Shown piece after piece: positions 16,863-26,253 of a stretch of 64,000 nt of DNA. Every line of letters begins with the position of its first letter. The stretch's first letter is position 1. The notes below the pieces were generated by a model, which saw only the letters and a list, made by a program, of their open reading frames with translations, made no database searches and was not told the origin of the DNA. The stretch is from SZUA-584 sp041656035 (lineage in GTDB: Bacteria; Bacillota; Clostridia; Christensenellales; SZUA-584): the NCBI GenBank assembly GCA_964586785.1, contig CAZPHS010000003.1:62001-126000 (forward strand). Direction: 5' to 3'. Position numbers and translations under genes: made by a program.

Positions 16863-19604
16863 ATGCGCGCGGAAACTATTAAAATTGATGCCCTGACAAA
16901 AGCAAAATGGAGAAACGTGCTGGATTTTATTTGTCAAATGACGGAATGCGGCGAATCATATATTATTTGCGCGAATTCGGGCGGCAATGAGGTTGCGGCT
17001 AAAGGAACGTTCGGAGACGAAACCGATAATCTGCAAGATGACGCTATAGCTCTTTGCGGCAGGGTTATTTCGGACGCGAAGGAATGCATATTGCCAACCA
17101 TAGAAAGACGCGGAGAATATAAAGATATCAAAAAAGCCATGGCGTTTATGGCTTATCCCATATTTTTGCCCGACAAAAAAGTATACGGCGCAATATGCGT
17201 GGCGGATGCCCGGGAAAAACAGTTTTGGAACTGGAGCCGCCAGCTGCTTTTTCAGTATTCCGAATTCGCGTCGGACGGAATTGAGGCGGCTTTTAACAGT
17301 GAGAAGCTTAAGGAGCTGGGGCATACTAATGATATTGCCGAAATAAAATCGCGCGAACGGTTCAAAAAAAATTTTAATCTTTCGCCTATGGCTATATTAA
17401 TAACGGCTATAGAAGACGGACGGGTGGTTGACGCCAACGAGAGCTATTTAAAGCTTTTTGGTTTCGGCAGGGACGAGCTTATAGGCAAAACGGGAATACA
17501 GCTTAGTATATTTGATGATTCCAACGTCCGGCGCGCAATTTCGCGGAGGCTGGAAACCGGTAAAACAGTGCGCGACTTTGAGACGTCGCTTCTTACAAAA
17601 TCGGGAGAAACCAGACAGGTGCTCGTGTCCGTTGACAGAGCGGAGTTTAACGGCAAGCAGTGCCTTATATCAACGCTGTATGATTTATCATCGGTAATTC
17701 ATTTAAAACAGAATTTGCGGACAGTTAACGAGCGGTTTTCTCTCGCGACACGTGCCGCGGATATGGGCATATGGGAGTGGAACATTCCTAAGGAAACGCT
17801 TGTGTGGGACGACCAGATGACAAAGCTTTTCGGCGTTAAAAAGAAGGATTTTTCGGGCAAGCCGCAGGGGTGGCTTTCGCTTATTCATCCCGACGATATG
17901 CGTGAAACGGAGCGCAAGCTAAAGCTTGCAATGAGCGGCGAAAAGGAGTTTATAAGCGAATACCGCGCGGTAAGGCCGGACGGGCAGGTGCGTTATATGA
18001 AAGCGTACGGACACACGCTGCGCGATGATACCGGTATGCCTGTGCGTATGACGGGCGTTAATTTTGACATAACGGATATAAAGACGGCGCAGGCGCAGAT
18101 GCGGGACAGCGAGGAGCGGTACCGTTCACTGTTTCACAATAACGGCGCCATACAGATGATAATAAACAGCGAAACGGGCGAGATTACCGACGCGAACTCG
18201 GCGGCTTGCGAATTTTACGGCTATTCGCGCGATAAAATGCGCGGTGTTAATATCTGGGACTTAGACAGCCAGGAAGAGGACGAGCTGCGCAAATGCCTTG
18301 CCGACGCGTACGTTAAGGGCGCGGATTTCCTGGAGATGCTGCACCGCCGTTACGACGGACAGCAAAGAGAAGTTGAGGTCTTCTGCGGCAGGGTATCGGT
18401 TGACGGGTTTAAGCTTCTGCACATGATTATTCACGATGTTACTGAAAGAAAACGCATGGAACGCGGGCTTATCGAAAGTGAAAACCGCTTCAGGCTGTTT
18501 GTCGAAAGCGCGCCGGACGGTGTTTTTGTTGAGATAGGCGGCTTTTTCGCGTATGTAAACCGCAAGACAATGGAGCTTTTCGACGTGGCTTCCGAGCACG
18601 ATCTTCTCGGACGGCCGGTTGAAGCTTTTTTCTCTAAAGGCGGCAAAAAAGGCATGGCGGCCAGTTTGAGAAGACTGAATGTTTTAAAAAAGCCCGTGCC
18701 GCTTATTAACGATATGATAGAGAGAAGCGGAGGAAGCCGTCTCGAGGTTGAAATTTCCGCCGTGCCTTTCCGGCTTGGAGGAGAGGACGGGGCGCTTGTT
18801 TTCATGCACGATATCTCGGTGCGCAGACAGCTTGAAAGCGATAAACAAAAAATTGAGGCGCAGCTTAAGCACAAGCAGAAGCTCGAATCAATAGGCGTTT
18901 TGGCGGGGGGCGTCGCTCACGAGATAAACAACCCCATAAGCGGAATTATTAATTACGCGCAGCTTATATACGAGGCTTTAGACGCAAACAGCGAAACGGC
19001 GGAATACTGCAAAGAGATTATACGCGAAGGGCACAGGATAGCGGGCATTGTAAAAAATCTGCTTAAGTTCGCGAGGCAGGAAAAACAGGCGCACAGTTTG
19101 GCGGATATAAACGATATTATAAACGACACGCTGTCGCTGATCCGGACGATAATCAGAAAGGACAAAATAGAGCTTGAGGTTGAGCTTGAGCCAAACCTGC
19201 CGAGCATAAAATGCCGCAGCCAGCAGATACAGCAGGTGCTTATGAATCTTATAACAAACGCCCGCGACGCGCTTAACGCGCGGTACAAAGGCGGGGACGA
19301 CAATAAAAAGATACGATTAACCGGCACGCGGTTTGAAAACGGCGGCGGCAAATGGATAAGGATAATAGTTGAAGACCGCGGTTTGGGTATTCCCGAACAT
19401 ATCAAAGAAAAAATGTTTGATCCTTTTTTTACTACCAAATCACGCGATGAAGGCACGGGATTGGGGTTGTCTATAAGCCACGGTATTGTTGAGGATCATC
19501 ATGGCGCGCTGTATTTTGACTCGCGGGACGGGCAGTATACGCGCGCGATATTGGAATTGCCCGTAAATAACGGATGGGCGAATACGGCGCGTTTGGAGAG
19601 TTAG
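16863..19604 (+). CDS. Soluble multi-PAS sensor histidine kinase
   Basis: Cytoplasmic kinase of 913 residues with no transmembrane segment. Domains: a GAF-like N-terminus (about 1-150), PAS (about 160-275), PAS_3/PAC (about 285-410), PAS (about 420-535), PAS (about 545-665), then a HisKA domain with the H-box AGGVAHEINNPISG (His near 685) and a HATPase_c domain with N-box LITNARDALN and G-boxes DRGLGIP and GTGLGLS. The start is ATG 16863, six bases after GGGGAG; the in-frame ATG 66 bases upstream lacks a ribosome site. The next gene, one base downstream, encodes a response regulator and is the likely partner. Confidence 0.92.
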   Translation: MRAETIKIDALTKAKWRNVLDFICQMTECGESYIICANSGGNEVAAKGTFGDETDNLQDDAIALCGRVISDAKECILPTIERRGEYKDIKKAMAFMAYPIFLPDKKVYGAICVADAREKQFWNWSRQLLFQYSEFASDGIEAAFNSEKLKELGHTNDIAEIKSRERFKKNFNLSPMAILITAIEDGRVVDANESYLKLFGFGRDELIGKTGIQLSIFDDSNVRRAISRRLETGKTVRDFETSLLTKSGETRQVLVSVDRAEFNGKQCLISTLYDLSSVIHLKQNLRTVNERFSLATRAADMGIWEWNIPKETLVWDDQMTKLFGVKKKDFSGKPQGWLSLIHPDDMRETERKLKLAMSGEKEFISEYRAVRPDGQVRYMKAYGHTLRDDTGMPVRMTGVNFDITDIKTAQAQMRDSEERYRSLFHNNGAIQMIINSETGEITDANSAACEFYGYSRDKMRGVNIWDLDSQEEDELRKCLADAYVKGADFLEMLHRRYDGQQREVEVFCGRVSVDGFKLLHMIIHDVTERKRMERGLIESENRFRLFVESAPDGVFVEIGGFFAYVNRKTMELFDVASEHDLLGRPVEAFFSKGGKKGMAASLRRLNVLKKPVPLINDMIERSGGSRLEVEISAVPFRLGGEDGALVFMHDISVRRQLESDKQKIEAQLKHKQKLESIGVLAGGVAHEINNPISGIINYAQLIYEALDANSETAEYCKEIIREGHRIAGIVKNLLKFARQEKQAHSLADINDIINDTLSLIRTIIRKDKIELEVELEPNLPSIKCRSQQIQQVLMNLITNARDALNARYKGGDDNKKIRLTGTRFENGGGKWIRIIVEDRGLGIPEHIKEKMFDPFFTTKSRDEGTGLGLSISHGIVEDHHGALYFDSRDGQYTRAILELPVNNGWANTARLES

Positions 19605-19605
19605 A

Positions 19606-20637
19606 ATGTCTAAAATTTTGGTGGTGGACGATGAAAAAAGCATACGCGTAACTTTAAGCGAGTTTTTAAAACGCGCGGGCTATGAGGTCGTTTCGGCGGA
19701 TAACGCGGAAAGCGCGCTTTGTTTGTTTGACGGCTGCGAATTTGACACAGTGCTTACGGATATTGTGATGCCTAAAGGCTCCGGGGTATCGCTGTTAAAA
19801 GAAATACACAACCGGAACTCTAACGCGCAGGTAATAATGATGACGGGCGAACCCACCGTTGAGACGGCAGTCGACGCCGTAAGGCTTAAGGCGCGGGATT
19901 ATCTTTCAAAGCCTATCGCCCGCGACGAACTGCTAAAAGCGGTGCGGCACGCGGTAAGCTATAAAAAGCTGCTTGACGATAAACAGCGGCTTGAGCGCGA
20001 AAACAAAGAACAAAAGTATAATTTAGAGCGTCTTGTGGAAGAGAGAACACAGAAAATGCGCCAGGCAATGCTCAACACCGCTTACGCGGCGGCGGCAATG
20101 CTTGATTTGAGAGACCCGTATACGGCGGGTCATCAAAGGCGGGTCGGCAACCTTGCGAGCACAATAGGGCGTGAATTGGGACTTTCGGAGGATTTTCGGG
20201 AAGGGCTTAACCTTATAGGCTGCATACATGATATAGGAAAGATTATGGTGCCTACCGATATTCTCAACAAACCGGGGCAGATATCGCCTTTGGAGTGCGA
20301 GCTGATAAAGGAGCACGCGCAGAAAGGTTACGAGGTGCTCCGCAACTATGAAATGCCGTGGCCTGTCGCCGAAATTGTTTATCAGCACCATGAGAGGCTT
20401 GATGGAAGCGGTTATCCCCGAGGGCTTAAAGGCGATGAAATAAATCTTGAAACATGCATAATTTCGGTCGCGGATGTGGTTGAGGCAATGATGACGCACC
20501 GTCCTTACCGCCCGAGCCTTGGCCTTAAGGCCGCGCTTGACGAGATAACAATAAACAAGGGAGTGCTCTATCATCCGGAGGTTGTAGACACCTGCGTAAA
20601 ATTGTTTATGGAGAAAGATTATCAGCTTATAGAATAA
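19606..20637 (+). CDS. Response regulator with HD-GYP output domain
   Basis: Two-component response regulator expected to hydrolyse c-di-GMP when phosphorylated by the adjacent kinase. It has 343 residues: a receiver (1-120) with intact acidic pair D8/D9, phospho-acceptor D52 and Lys near 102; a coiled-coil linker (about 120-150); and an HD-GYP domain with HDIGKIMVP and HHERLDGSGYP, the full metal and GYP motif. ATG 19606 follows GGAGAG. It is the second gene of the kinase operon. With the GGDEF/HD-GYP protein at 4412, two c-di-GMP enzymes lie within 16 kb. Confidence 0.93.
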   Translation: MSKILVVDDEKSIRVTLSEFLKRAGYEVVSADNAESALCLFDGCEFDTVLTDIVMPKGSGVSLLKEIHNRNSNAQVIMMTGEPTVETAVDAVRLKARDYLSKPIARDELLKAVRHAVSYKKLLDDKQRLERENKEQKYNLERLVEERTQKMRQAMLNTAYAAAAMLDLRDPYTAGHQRRVGNLASTIGRELGLSEDFREGLNLIGCIHDIGKIMVPTDILNKPGQISPLECELIKEHAQKGYEVLRNYEMPWPVAEIVYQHHERLDGSGYPRGLKGDEINLETCIISVADVVEAMMTHRPYRPSLGLKAALDEITINKGVLYHPEVVDTCVKLFMEKDYQLIE

Positions 20638-20808
20638 AGGCGCGAGTTTCACGGATCAGCGTTAAAATACAAAACCGGTTCTTTGGGCATGGCGCTTTTT
20701 CGGACGGTTTTATTTTTTTTAAAGAGTAACTCTTGCGTTGAACGCCAGCGTTTATACTGGAAAAGGACGTGGCGTTAGATTATACTGATTATAAGAGGAG
20801 GCGGCGGA

Positions 20809-22437
20809 ATGGAAAAGTATTGCTATGTTTCGTACGATAAACGCAAAGGAATAAAAACCGTGTTTGAAGACAATACGCGGCTGTGGCAGATTGCGGACGA
20901 TATGGGAGCGCAAGACGCGGTGTGCGCGCTGGCTAACGGGCGTCTTGTTTCGCTTTTTGACGCGCCCGAAGAGAAGGCTGAGATATTTTTGTTAAAACCG
21001 ACGGAGCATGAGCACGCGTCGCGCGTTTTTATGCGAGGCTTAACCTTTGTGCTTTACCGCGCCGCGCGGGAGATGTATCCCGAAAGAAAGCTGAAAGTGG
21101 ATTATATGCTCTGCGGCGGCGTTTACTGTGAATTGGGAGAACTCTCAGACAAGGATATAGCGCGTATACAAAAAAGAATGGACGAGCTTATCGAAGCGGA
21201 CGAGGACTTTGTTTTAAAGCTTATGCGGGTTGACGAGGCGCGGGCGATAATGCTAAAAGAGGGGCTTGACACAAAAGCCGAACTTTTAAAGTTCCGTCCT
21301 TTTGATTATTACCGTCTTTACCGTTACCGCGGGTTCCATAACTATTTTCACGGCATTATGCCGAAAAGCGCCGGCTGCCTTAAAGGAGCGCGTCTTTACT
21401 CGTATTCCGACGGCATTTTACTAGCATACCCAACACCTTACGCCATGGCTCATACGCCCATAATAGAGCAGCCAAAATACGCCGAGGTGTTCCATCAGGC
21501 GGAGCGCTGGGCTAAAGAGCTTGCGGCTTCTTATGTAACGGATATAAACAATATGCTAAGGGACGGCGCCATTGAAGATTTTATCAATATTAACGAGGCT
21601 CTGCACGACCGTACTATAGCGGAGATTGCGAACGCCGTCGCGAGCAGGCAAGATACGCGCATCGTGCTTGTCGCAGGTCCGTCTTCCTCGGGGAAAACCA
21701 CATTCGCGTCGCGTCTTACGGTGCATCTTAAGGCACTCGGCAAACGCTGTCTGCCGGTTTCTTTGGATGATTATTATAAAGACAAGGCCGACCAGCCGGA
21801 GGGGGAAGACGGCGAGCCCGACTTTGAATGCATAGAATCCTTGGATACCAAAAAATTCTGTGAAGACGTAAAACTGCTTTTGGCGGGAGAGCAAGCCTAT
21901 ATGCCGCGCTACGACTTTTTCAGCGGAATGCGCACGGATACGGCGCCTGTTAGGATTGACGGCGATATAATAATAGCGGAGGGCATACACGGTTTGAACG
22001 ACGCGCTGCTAAAAGACGTGGAAAAACGCTATAAGTTTAAGATTTTCATTTCGCCTTTAACAACGCTTAACATAGACTGCCACAGCGTTGTAATGCCCGA
22101 AGACTTGCGCCTTTTAAGGCGGCTGGTTCGGGACAAACGCGCGAGGGGATTTTCTTTCGCGCAGACTTTTTCTATTTGGGATAAAGTTCGGCACGGGGAA
22201 TACAAGTACATACTTCCTTATCAGGAAACGGCGGACGTTATGTTTAACTCTACGCTTTTGTACGAGCCGCTTTTGCTTAAAAAGCACGCGTACAGCGATT
22301 TAAGGCGGTTTACGCCGGACATGCCGAACTATCCGGAGGCGCTCGCTTTGCTTAAATTTTTAAACTATTTTTTAAGCTACGACGGAGAAAGCGCCGTTCC
22401 GCGGTACAGTATACTGCGCGAATTTATAGGGCATTAA
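20809..22437 (+). CDS. Nucleoside (uridine) kinase fused to a ThrRS-like N-terminal domain
   Basis: 542 residues. The N-terminal half (about 1-200) resembles the TGS and second additional domain of threonyl-tRNA synthetase without the catalytic core (note HEHASRVFMRGL and a CELG stretch). The C-terminal half (about 280-480) is a uridine kinase/phosphoribulokinase P-loop domain with Walker A GPSSSGKTT near 289 and LDDYYKD. The fusion is a known clostridial nucleoside kinase type; its exact nucleoside is not predictable here. ATG 20809 is preceded by AGAGGAGG. It is a single gene. Confidence 0.85.
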   Translation: MEKYCYVSYDKRKGIKTVFEDNTRLWQIADDMGAQDAVCALANGRLVSLFDAPEEKAEIFLLKPTEHEHASRVFMRGLTFVLYRAAREMYPERKLKVDYMLCGGVYCELGELSDKDIARIQKRMDELIEADEDFVLKLMRVDEARAIMLKEGLDTKAELLKFRPFDYYRLYRYRGFHNYFHGIMPKSAGCLKGARLYSYSDGILLAYPTPYAMAHTPIIEQPKYAEVFHQAERWAKELAASYVTDINNMLRDGAIEDFININEALHDRTIAEIANAVASRQDTRIVLVAGPSSSGKTTFASRLTVHLKALGKRCLPVSLDDYYKDKADQPEGEDGEPDFECIESLDTKKFCEDVKLLLAGEQAYMPRYDFFSGMRTDTAPVRIDGDIIIAEGIHGLNDALLKDVEKRYKFKIFISPLTTLNIDCHSVVMPEDLRLLRRLVRDKRARGFSFAQTFSIWDKVRHGEYKYILPYQETADVMFNSTLLYEPLLLKKHAYSDLRRFTPDMPNYPEALALLKFLNYFLSYDGESAVPRYSILREFIGH

Positions 22438-22510
22438 CGTATTTTACCATTAACGAGGCTTATAAATCGTTCCGCCTTCGCTAACAATAAGGTAAAAGGA
22501 GGCGCAGATA

Positions 22511-22771
22511 ATGAAGAAAAAATACATTGCGGCCGCGGTCGTTGTTATGCTGGCATTAGCGTCAGCGTCATGCGGCGAAGGCAAAGAACCAAAAGTAACT
22601 GTTATGCCGACCGTTACCACAGTACCCACGGTTACCGCGTTGCCTACGGTTACTATGGAAAAGCCCGGGACGCAGCATTCGCCTGAAATATCGCCCGAAA
22701 TATCGACCTCGCGGTCTCCGGAAGAATCTCCCGCGCAGTCTCCGGAAGAATCGCCGCGGCAAAGCCCGTGA
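22511..22771 (+). CDS. Short Thr/Pro/Ser-rich lipoprotein
   Basis: 86 residues: a signal peptide with lipobox-like ASASC, then low-complexity repeats. A PTVT-type repeat (VTVMPTVTTVPTVTALPTVT) is followed by a SPE(E/I)SP repeat running to the end. Such tails usually act as wall-spanning linkers, but no globular domain follows, so this is either a stand-alone surface stalk or the remnant of a longer lipoprotein. AAAGGAGG lies 9 bases before the ATG. It lies 221 bases upstream of the serpin lipoprotein. Confidence 0.7.
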   Translation: MKKKYIAAAVVVMLALASASCGEGKEPKVTVMPTVTTVPTVTALPTVTMEKPGTQHSPEISPEISTSRSPEESPAQSPEESPRQSP

Positions 22772-22925
22772 CCGTCCGGAAAACAGTATAAAACGCCATG
22801 GCGTAAGGGTATGCGTTTTGATACGACATAAAGGGTTTATAAGCGTTGGATTGCTCCGGCGCTTTTTTAAAGTATCCTTGGAAAGACCATACCATTTCGT
22901 AAAGTAATTTATAATTATAATTGTG

Positions 22926-22954
22926 TTGACAGTAATATCATATATTACTATGAT
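22926..22954 (+). promoter_or_regulatory. Promoter with operator-like palindrome, serpin gene
   Basis: TTGACA (22926-22931), 17-base spacer, TATGAT (22949-22954). The spacer itself (22932-22948) is the perfect inverted repeat GTAATAT-CAT-ATATTAC. A repressor bound there would occlude RNA polymerase. Confidence 0.6.
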
Positions 22955-22991
22955 TAAACATGACATTGGCCATACAAGAGGAGCTAATACA

Positions 22992-24194
22992 ATGATAAAA
23001 AAACTTATACTTTTAATTATAGTGATGTTGATGCCTTTATCGGGGTGTGAATGCCAAATGAATAACGAGAAGGTTTATAACATAGTGCAGCCGGAAAGTA
23101 ATGTGCAGCATAATATCGACGCTGATTTAATAAAAAGCATACAAAAGTTTTCCGTAAATAAGGCGGATATACTTTTTGCGGGGGACGATAATATATGTTA
23201 TTCTCCGCTTAGCCTGTATCACGGACTTTCCATGCTGGCTTGCGGATTGGATAATAATTTATTAAAACAGGTTACGGACGTTTTGGGAACCGACGATTTG
23301 GATTCGCATAATCAAAAGATGCGCGAACTTTATCAAACATTATATAATAAATCCGATGAATACAATTTTTCTATTGCCAATTCAATATGGCTGCAAAGGG
23401 ATATGTTTAGTGACGACTTCAGAACTAAAATAGCAAAATATTATTATGGGGCGGTCAATGATGTGGATTTTTTCGATTCAAAAAGAGTGGCCGGTGTAAT
23501 ATCGCAATGGGTTTCTGACAATACTGAACAAATGCTAAAGCCCAAGGTTGTTGTTTATCCGAATGATACAATAGCGATGCTTGTCAACAGCCTGTATATT
23601 TCTGATGTTTGGAGCAATAAATTCGATGAGCATTTAACAAAAGAAGATAAGTTTTATATGACGGGCGGTAATACAACTGCCGCGGAATATATGCAAACGG
23701 TTGAATATTTGTATCCGTATATGAAGGATGAAAAGGCATTTTATGTGTCGCTGCCGCTCGAGAATGCGGGCGAAATGGTTTTTATACTGCCGAATGAGTA
23801 TAACGATTTTAGTATATCGTCATGCGTAGACAATTATTTAAAAGATAACCTGCCGGAGCATATCGCCGAAAAGATGTCAATAAAAATACCGAAACTAAAT
23901 ATAGAGAATGATATAATGCTTGCGGACTATTTAGAAACTTTAGGCGTTAATTTTAAAGGAAAAGAGAACATATCGTATTCGGAACTTTCTGCTGTCTCCG
24001 AAGTACGCCAGGGGACGGCGCTCGAGCTTAACGAATTTGGTATTAAAGCCGCCGCTTATACATCAATAAGGGCTGATTCCGCTTTGTTTGAAGGCAACGG
24101 TGTATTTAAGTTTCATTTAAACAGACCTTTTGCATTTATGCTTTTGAGCAACGAGAAGATACCTATATTTATAGGCAAGATAGAAAAACCTTAA
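22992..24194 (+). CDS. Serpin-family protease inhibitor lipoprotein
   Basis: Serine protease inhibitor expected to be anchored outside the cell. It has 400 residues: signal peptide and lipobox LSGC at the N-terminus, then a full-length serpin fold starting with FSVNKADILF and YSPLSLYHGLSMLACG. The C-terminal reactive-centre region includes ELNEFGIKAAAYTSI (hinge, Ala-rich as in inhibitory serpins), and the family signature HLNRPFAFMLL ends with IFIGKIEKP. ATG 22992 has AGAGGAG 8 bases upstream; the upstream ATG at 22923 overlaps the promoter. It is noticeably more AT-rich than its neighbours, consistent with acquisition. The target protease is unknown. Confidence 0.9.
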   Translation: MIKKLILLIIVMLMPLSGCECQMNNEKVYNIVQPESNVQHNIDADLIKSIQKFSVNKADILFAGDDNICYSPLSLYHGLSMLACGLDNNLLKQVTDVLGTDDLDSHNQKMRELYQTLYNKSDEYNFSIANSIWLQRDMFSDDFRTKIAKYYYGAVNDVDFFDSKRVAGVISQWVSDNTEQMLKPKVVVYPNDTIAMLVNSLYISDVWSNKFDEHLTKEDKFYMTGGNTTAAEYMQTVEYLYPYMKDEKAFYVSLPLENAGEMVFILPNEYNDFSISSCVDNYLKDNLPEHIAEKMSIKIPKLNIENDIMLADYLETLGVNFKGKENISYSELSAVSEVRQGTALELNEFGIKAAAYTSIRADSALFEGNGVFKFHLNRPFAFMLLSNEKIPIFIGKIEKP

Positions 24195-24235
24195 AGCCAA
24201 AACGCGGCATAAAGCTGCCGCCGCAATATATTTTT

Positions 24236-24266
24236 AAGACGCCCGTGTAAAAAGGCGTCTTTTACT
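24236..24266 (+). terminator. Rho-independent terminator after the serpin gene
   Basis: AAGACGCC (24236-24243) pairs with GGCGTCTT (24254-24261), followed by a T-rich tract. Confidence 0.75.
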
Positions 24267-24383
24267 TTACGGTTTATTTAAGGTACAAGTATTATCCGTA
24301 AACGCCAAAATGAGCGGTTTTGAGCGGCGGGCAAGTGTAGCCTTTTTGGGAACGGGGATTATCCCCGCGGAAAGGAGACGCAT

Positions 24384-24776
24384 ATGGATTGGACGCAGGT
24401 TGTGACGGCCGCGGCGGGGCTTATTTTCACGGGAGTGGTTATACCGCTTTTAAACGCCGCTTTTGTTTGGCTTAAAAGCAAAACAAAGAACGAAGGTTTG
24501 CTTGCCGCTTTAAATGAGGCGCAGACGGTGGCGGATAATGTTGTGGCAAGCCTTCAGTCTACAGTGGTAGACGCTTTAAAGAAAAAAAGCGAAAACGGAA
24601 AATTGACGGCGAACGAGGCTAAAGAGGTCGCCGCATTGGCGGCAAAGCAGTTTATAAGCGATTTATCGGAGCGCTCATCGGAGCTGCTGAAAAACGGGGC
24701 GGACGATTTTGCGGCATATGTCGCCCGTTTGATAGAAGCGCGGTTGGTTCTGCTTAAGGGAGGGGAGAAGGCGTGA
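24384..24776 (+). CDS. Phage holin, LL-H-like
   Basis: 130 residues: one N-terminal transmembrane segment (about 5-30), then WLKSKTKNEGLLAALNEAQ and a long charged helical tail. This matches the layout of the LL-H family of phage holins, membrane proteins that permit lysin release. AAAGGAG lies before ATG 24384. Its stop overlaps the next gene by four bases. No endolysin is adjacent, so the lysis cassette is incomplete or the protein has another job. Confidence 0.6.
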   Translation: MDWTQVVTAAAGLIFTGVVIPLLNAAFVWLKSKTKNEGLLAALNEAQTVADNVVASLQSTVVDALKKKSENGKLTANEAKEVAALAAKQFISDLSERSSELLKNGADDFAAYVARLIEARLVLLKGGEKA

Positions 24777-25399
24777 ACACTGCGGATAGCATAAAAAGTT
24801 ATTACGACAGCCTGGAGGAAGCGCAAAAGGCTCAGCTTTTGGCACAGTACGAGCAAAACTATGCTCAGCTGCAAAAACAGCTTGAGAGCGCGCCCGCGCA
24901 GTATCAGGCGCTGAAAAACGAAGCTTATGTAAACAACGCGCTGGCGGAGCGCGGACGGCGTGAAACACTGGCCAACATGGGTTTAAGCGGGGCGGGCGGG
25001 ACGTCGTTAAGCCTTGAGCAGCGCAACACCGGCAGTCTGCTCAGAACGCTTGGGGACGTATCAAGGCAGCAGCAGGATTACAGCGACAATGTCAATACGG
25101 CGCTTTATAACCTTGGAGCAAACTACAAAGCCGATATATCCGGAGTTGAGGCTAAAACCGCGTCGGAGCGCATGGCGGCGCTTTCGCAGCAGGCGCGTTT
25201 TGAAGCGCAGTACGAACAGGCGCGCCAGAAAAATGTGTTCGACCAGGCGTACAGCCTTTATAAGAAAAGGCTTATAACAGCCGCGCAGTTTACCGAGATG
25301 ACCGGCATAGCGCTTAAAAAAAGCGCTAAAAAAACCGGAAGCGCCGGGTTAAGCACGGTGCCGTATATAGGAAGCTATTATGAACAAGGATACGCGTAA
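24773..25399 (+). CDS. Phage-type coiled-coil protein of unknown function
   Basis: 208 residues, Gln/Ala-rich and mostly helical, with long coiled-coil segments (about 5-50 and 95-170) around a Gly-rich turn (MGLSGAGGTSLSLEQRN). It resembles proteins encoded near holins at the end of phage structural operons. The GTG start overlaps the holin-like gene by four bases (GTGA), so the two are co-translated. It is probably a phage structural or tail-associated leftover. Confidence 0.5.
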   Translation: MNTADSIKSYYDSLEEAQKAQLLAQYEQNYAQLQKQLESAPAQYQALKNEAYVNNALAERGRRETLANMGLSGAGGTSLSLEQRNTGSLLRTLGDVSRQQQDYSDNVNTALYNLGANYKADISGVEAKTASERMAALSQQARFEAQYEQARQKNVFDQAYSLYKKRLITAAQFTEMTGIALKKSAKKTGSAGLSTVPYIGSYYEQGYA

Positions 25400-25424
25400 A
25401 AAAGGGGCGGCATAATACCGCCCC
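25398..25424 (-). terminator. Rho-independent terminator after the DUF975 gene
   Basis: Minus strand GGGGCGG (25424-25418), 7-base loop, CCGCCCC (25410-25404), then a run of T. It may also slow transcription arriving from the phage-like genes on the plus strand. Confidence 0.75.
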
Positions 25425-25440
25425 GAAAGATTCGGCGTCT

Positions 25441-26055
25441 TTATAAAAGCTCCTCCGCTCTTATCGCTCCGCTTTCTATCGCTTTTTGTTTTAAAACAAT
25501 ATAAAGTCCGGAAAAGGCGGTGGACATATACGGTCCGGCATAAACCAGCCAGAGTATACCCGCCGTTAAAGCGGAAAGAACGCCCCACCCTATAAAGCTT
25601 AAATACATAACGAAAATACCGCCCTTATGGCCTTTTGTCATTCTCATTGAAAGCGAAAGCGCGTCTGTAGCGCGAACTTTTGGGCAGTCCGCGAGTATGT
25701 AAGGAGTCATCGAATACGATATGCCCTTTATTATGCCGGGTATTATAAATAGCAGCGACCACAGAAAAGTAAAAAGATACATCCAAAGGACGCCGCCAAG
25801 ATTGCGACCGTAGTCCGCAAAACCTATATTGAACATATCGCTTATATCGCCGGCTATGCCTTTGTATACGCGTACACAAAAATAAGCGTAGCCGACCGCC
25901 AGCGGAGGAATAATAAATAATGCCGCGAAGCCTGCGGTAGCGCCGGTTACCGCGGAGGTTATAAGAGCAAACAGCAAATATACTCCCAGTGAAATTCCAT
26001 ACTGAGAGGTTACGGCGTCTTTTGCTTTTCGCTTTATTGCCGCTCTGTCAAACAT
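25441..26055 (-). CDS. DUF975 family membrane protein
   Basis: 204 residues with about six transmembrane segments and the DUF975 family stretch MTKGHKGGIFVMYLSFIGWG followed by LTAGILWLVYAGPY. The function of the family is unknown. ATG 26055 has AAGGAGG 8 bases upstream, and a clear minus-strand promoter lies at 26121-26092. It has its own promoter and terminator and sits between phage-like gene groups. Confidence 0.8.
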   Translation of the reverse strand: MFDRAAIKRKAKDAVTSQYGISLGVYLLFALITSAVTGATAGFAALFIIPPLAVGYAYFCVRVYKGIAGDISDMFNIGFADYGRNLGGVLWMYLFTFLWSLLFIIPGIIKGISYSMTPYILADCPKVRATDALSLSMRMTKGHKGGIFVMYLSFIGWGVLSALTAGILWLVYAGPYMSTAFSGLYIVLKQKAIESGAIRAEELL

Positions 26056-26091
26056 AAAAAGACCTCCTTAAGTATAATAATACATAGTGCC

Positions 26092-26121
26092 ATTATATTA
26101 CTTAACATTAGTCTTTGACAA
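26092..26121 (-). promoter_or_regulatory. Sigma-A type promoter for the DUF975 gene
   Basis: Minus strand TTGTCA (26121-26116), 18 bases, TATAAT (26097-26092). Confidence 0.65.
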
Positions 26122-26253
26122 GAATAACAATACCGTAAAAAATATCAAAGTACCAAAAAGCGGACTTAACATGACTATAATGGGAACGTATGTTCGACAG
26201 TCTAGAAATTTTAAGGAGGCAAAATTACAGATAAGCAAAGACAAGCCGAAAAT

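Noticed and set aside
22679..22771. CRISPR-like or tandem DNA repeat in the lipoprotein gene
   Set aside because: The repeat is short, in frame and codes for a low-complexity SPEESP stalk; no spacers exist.
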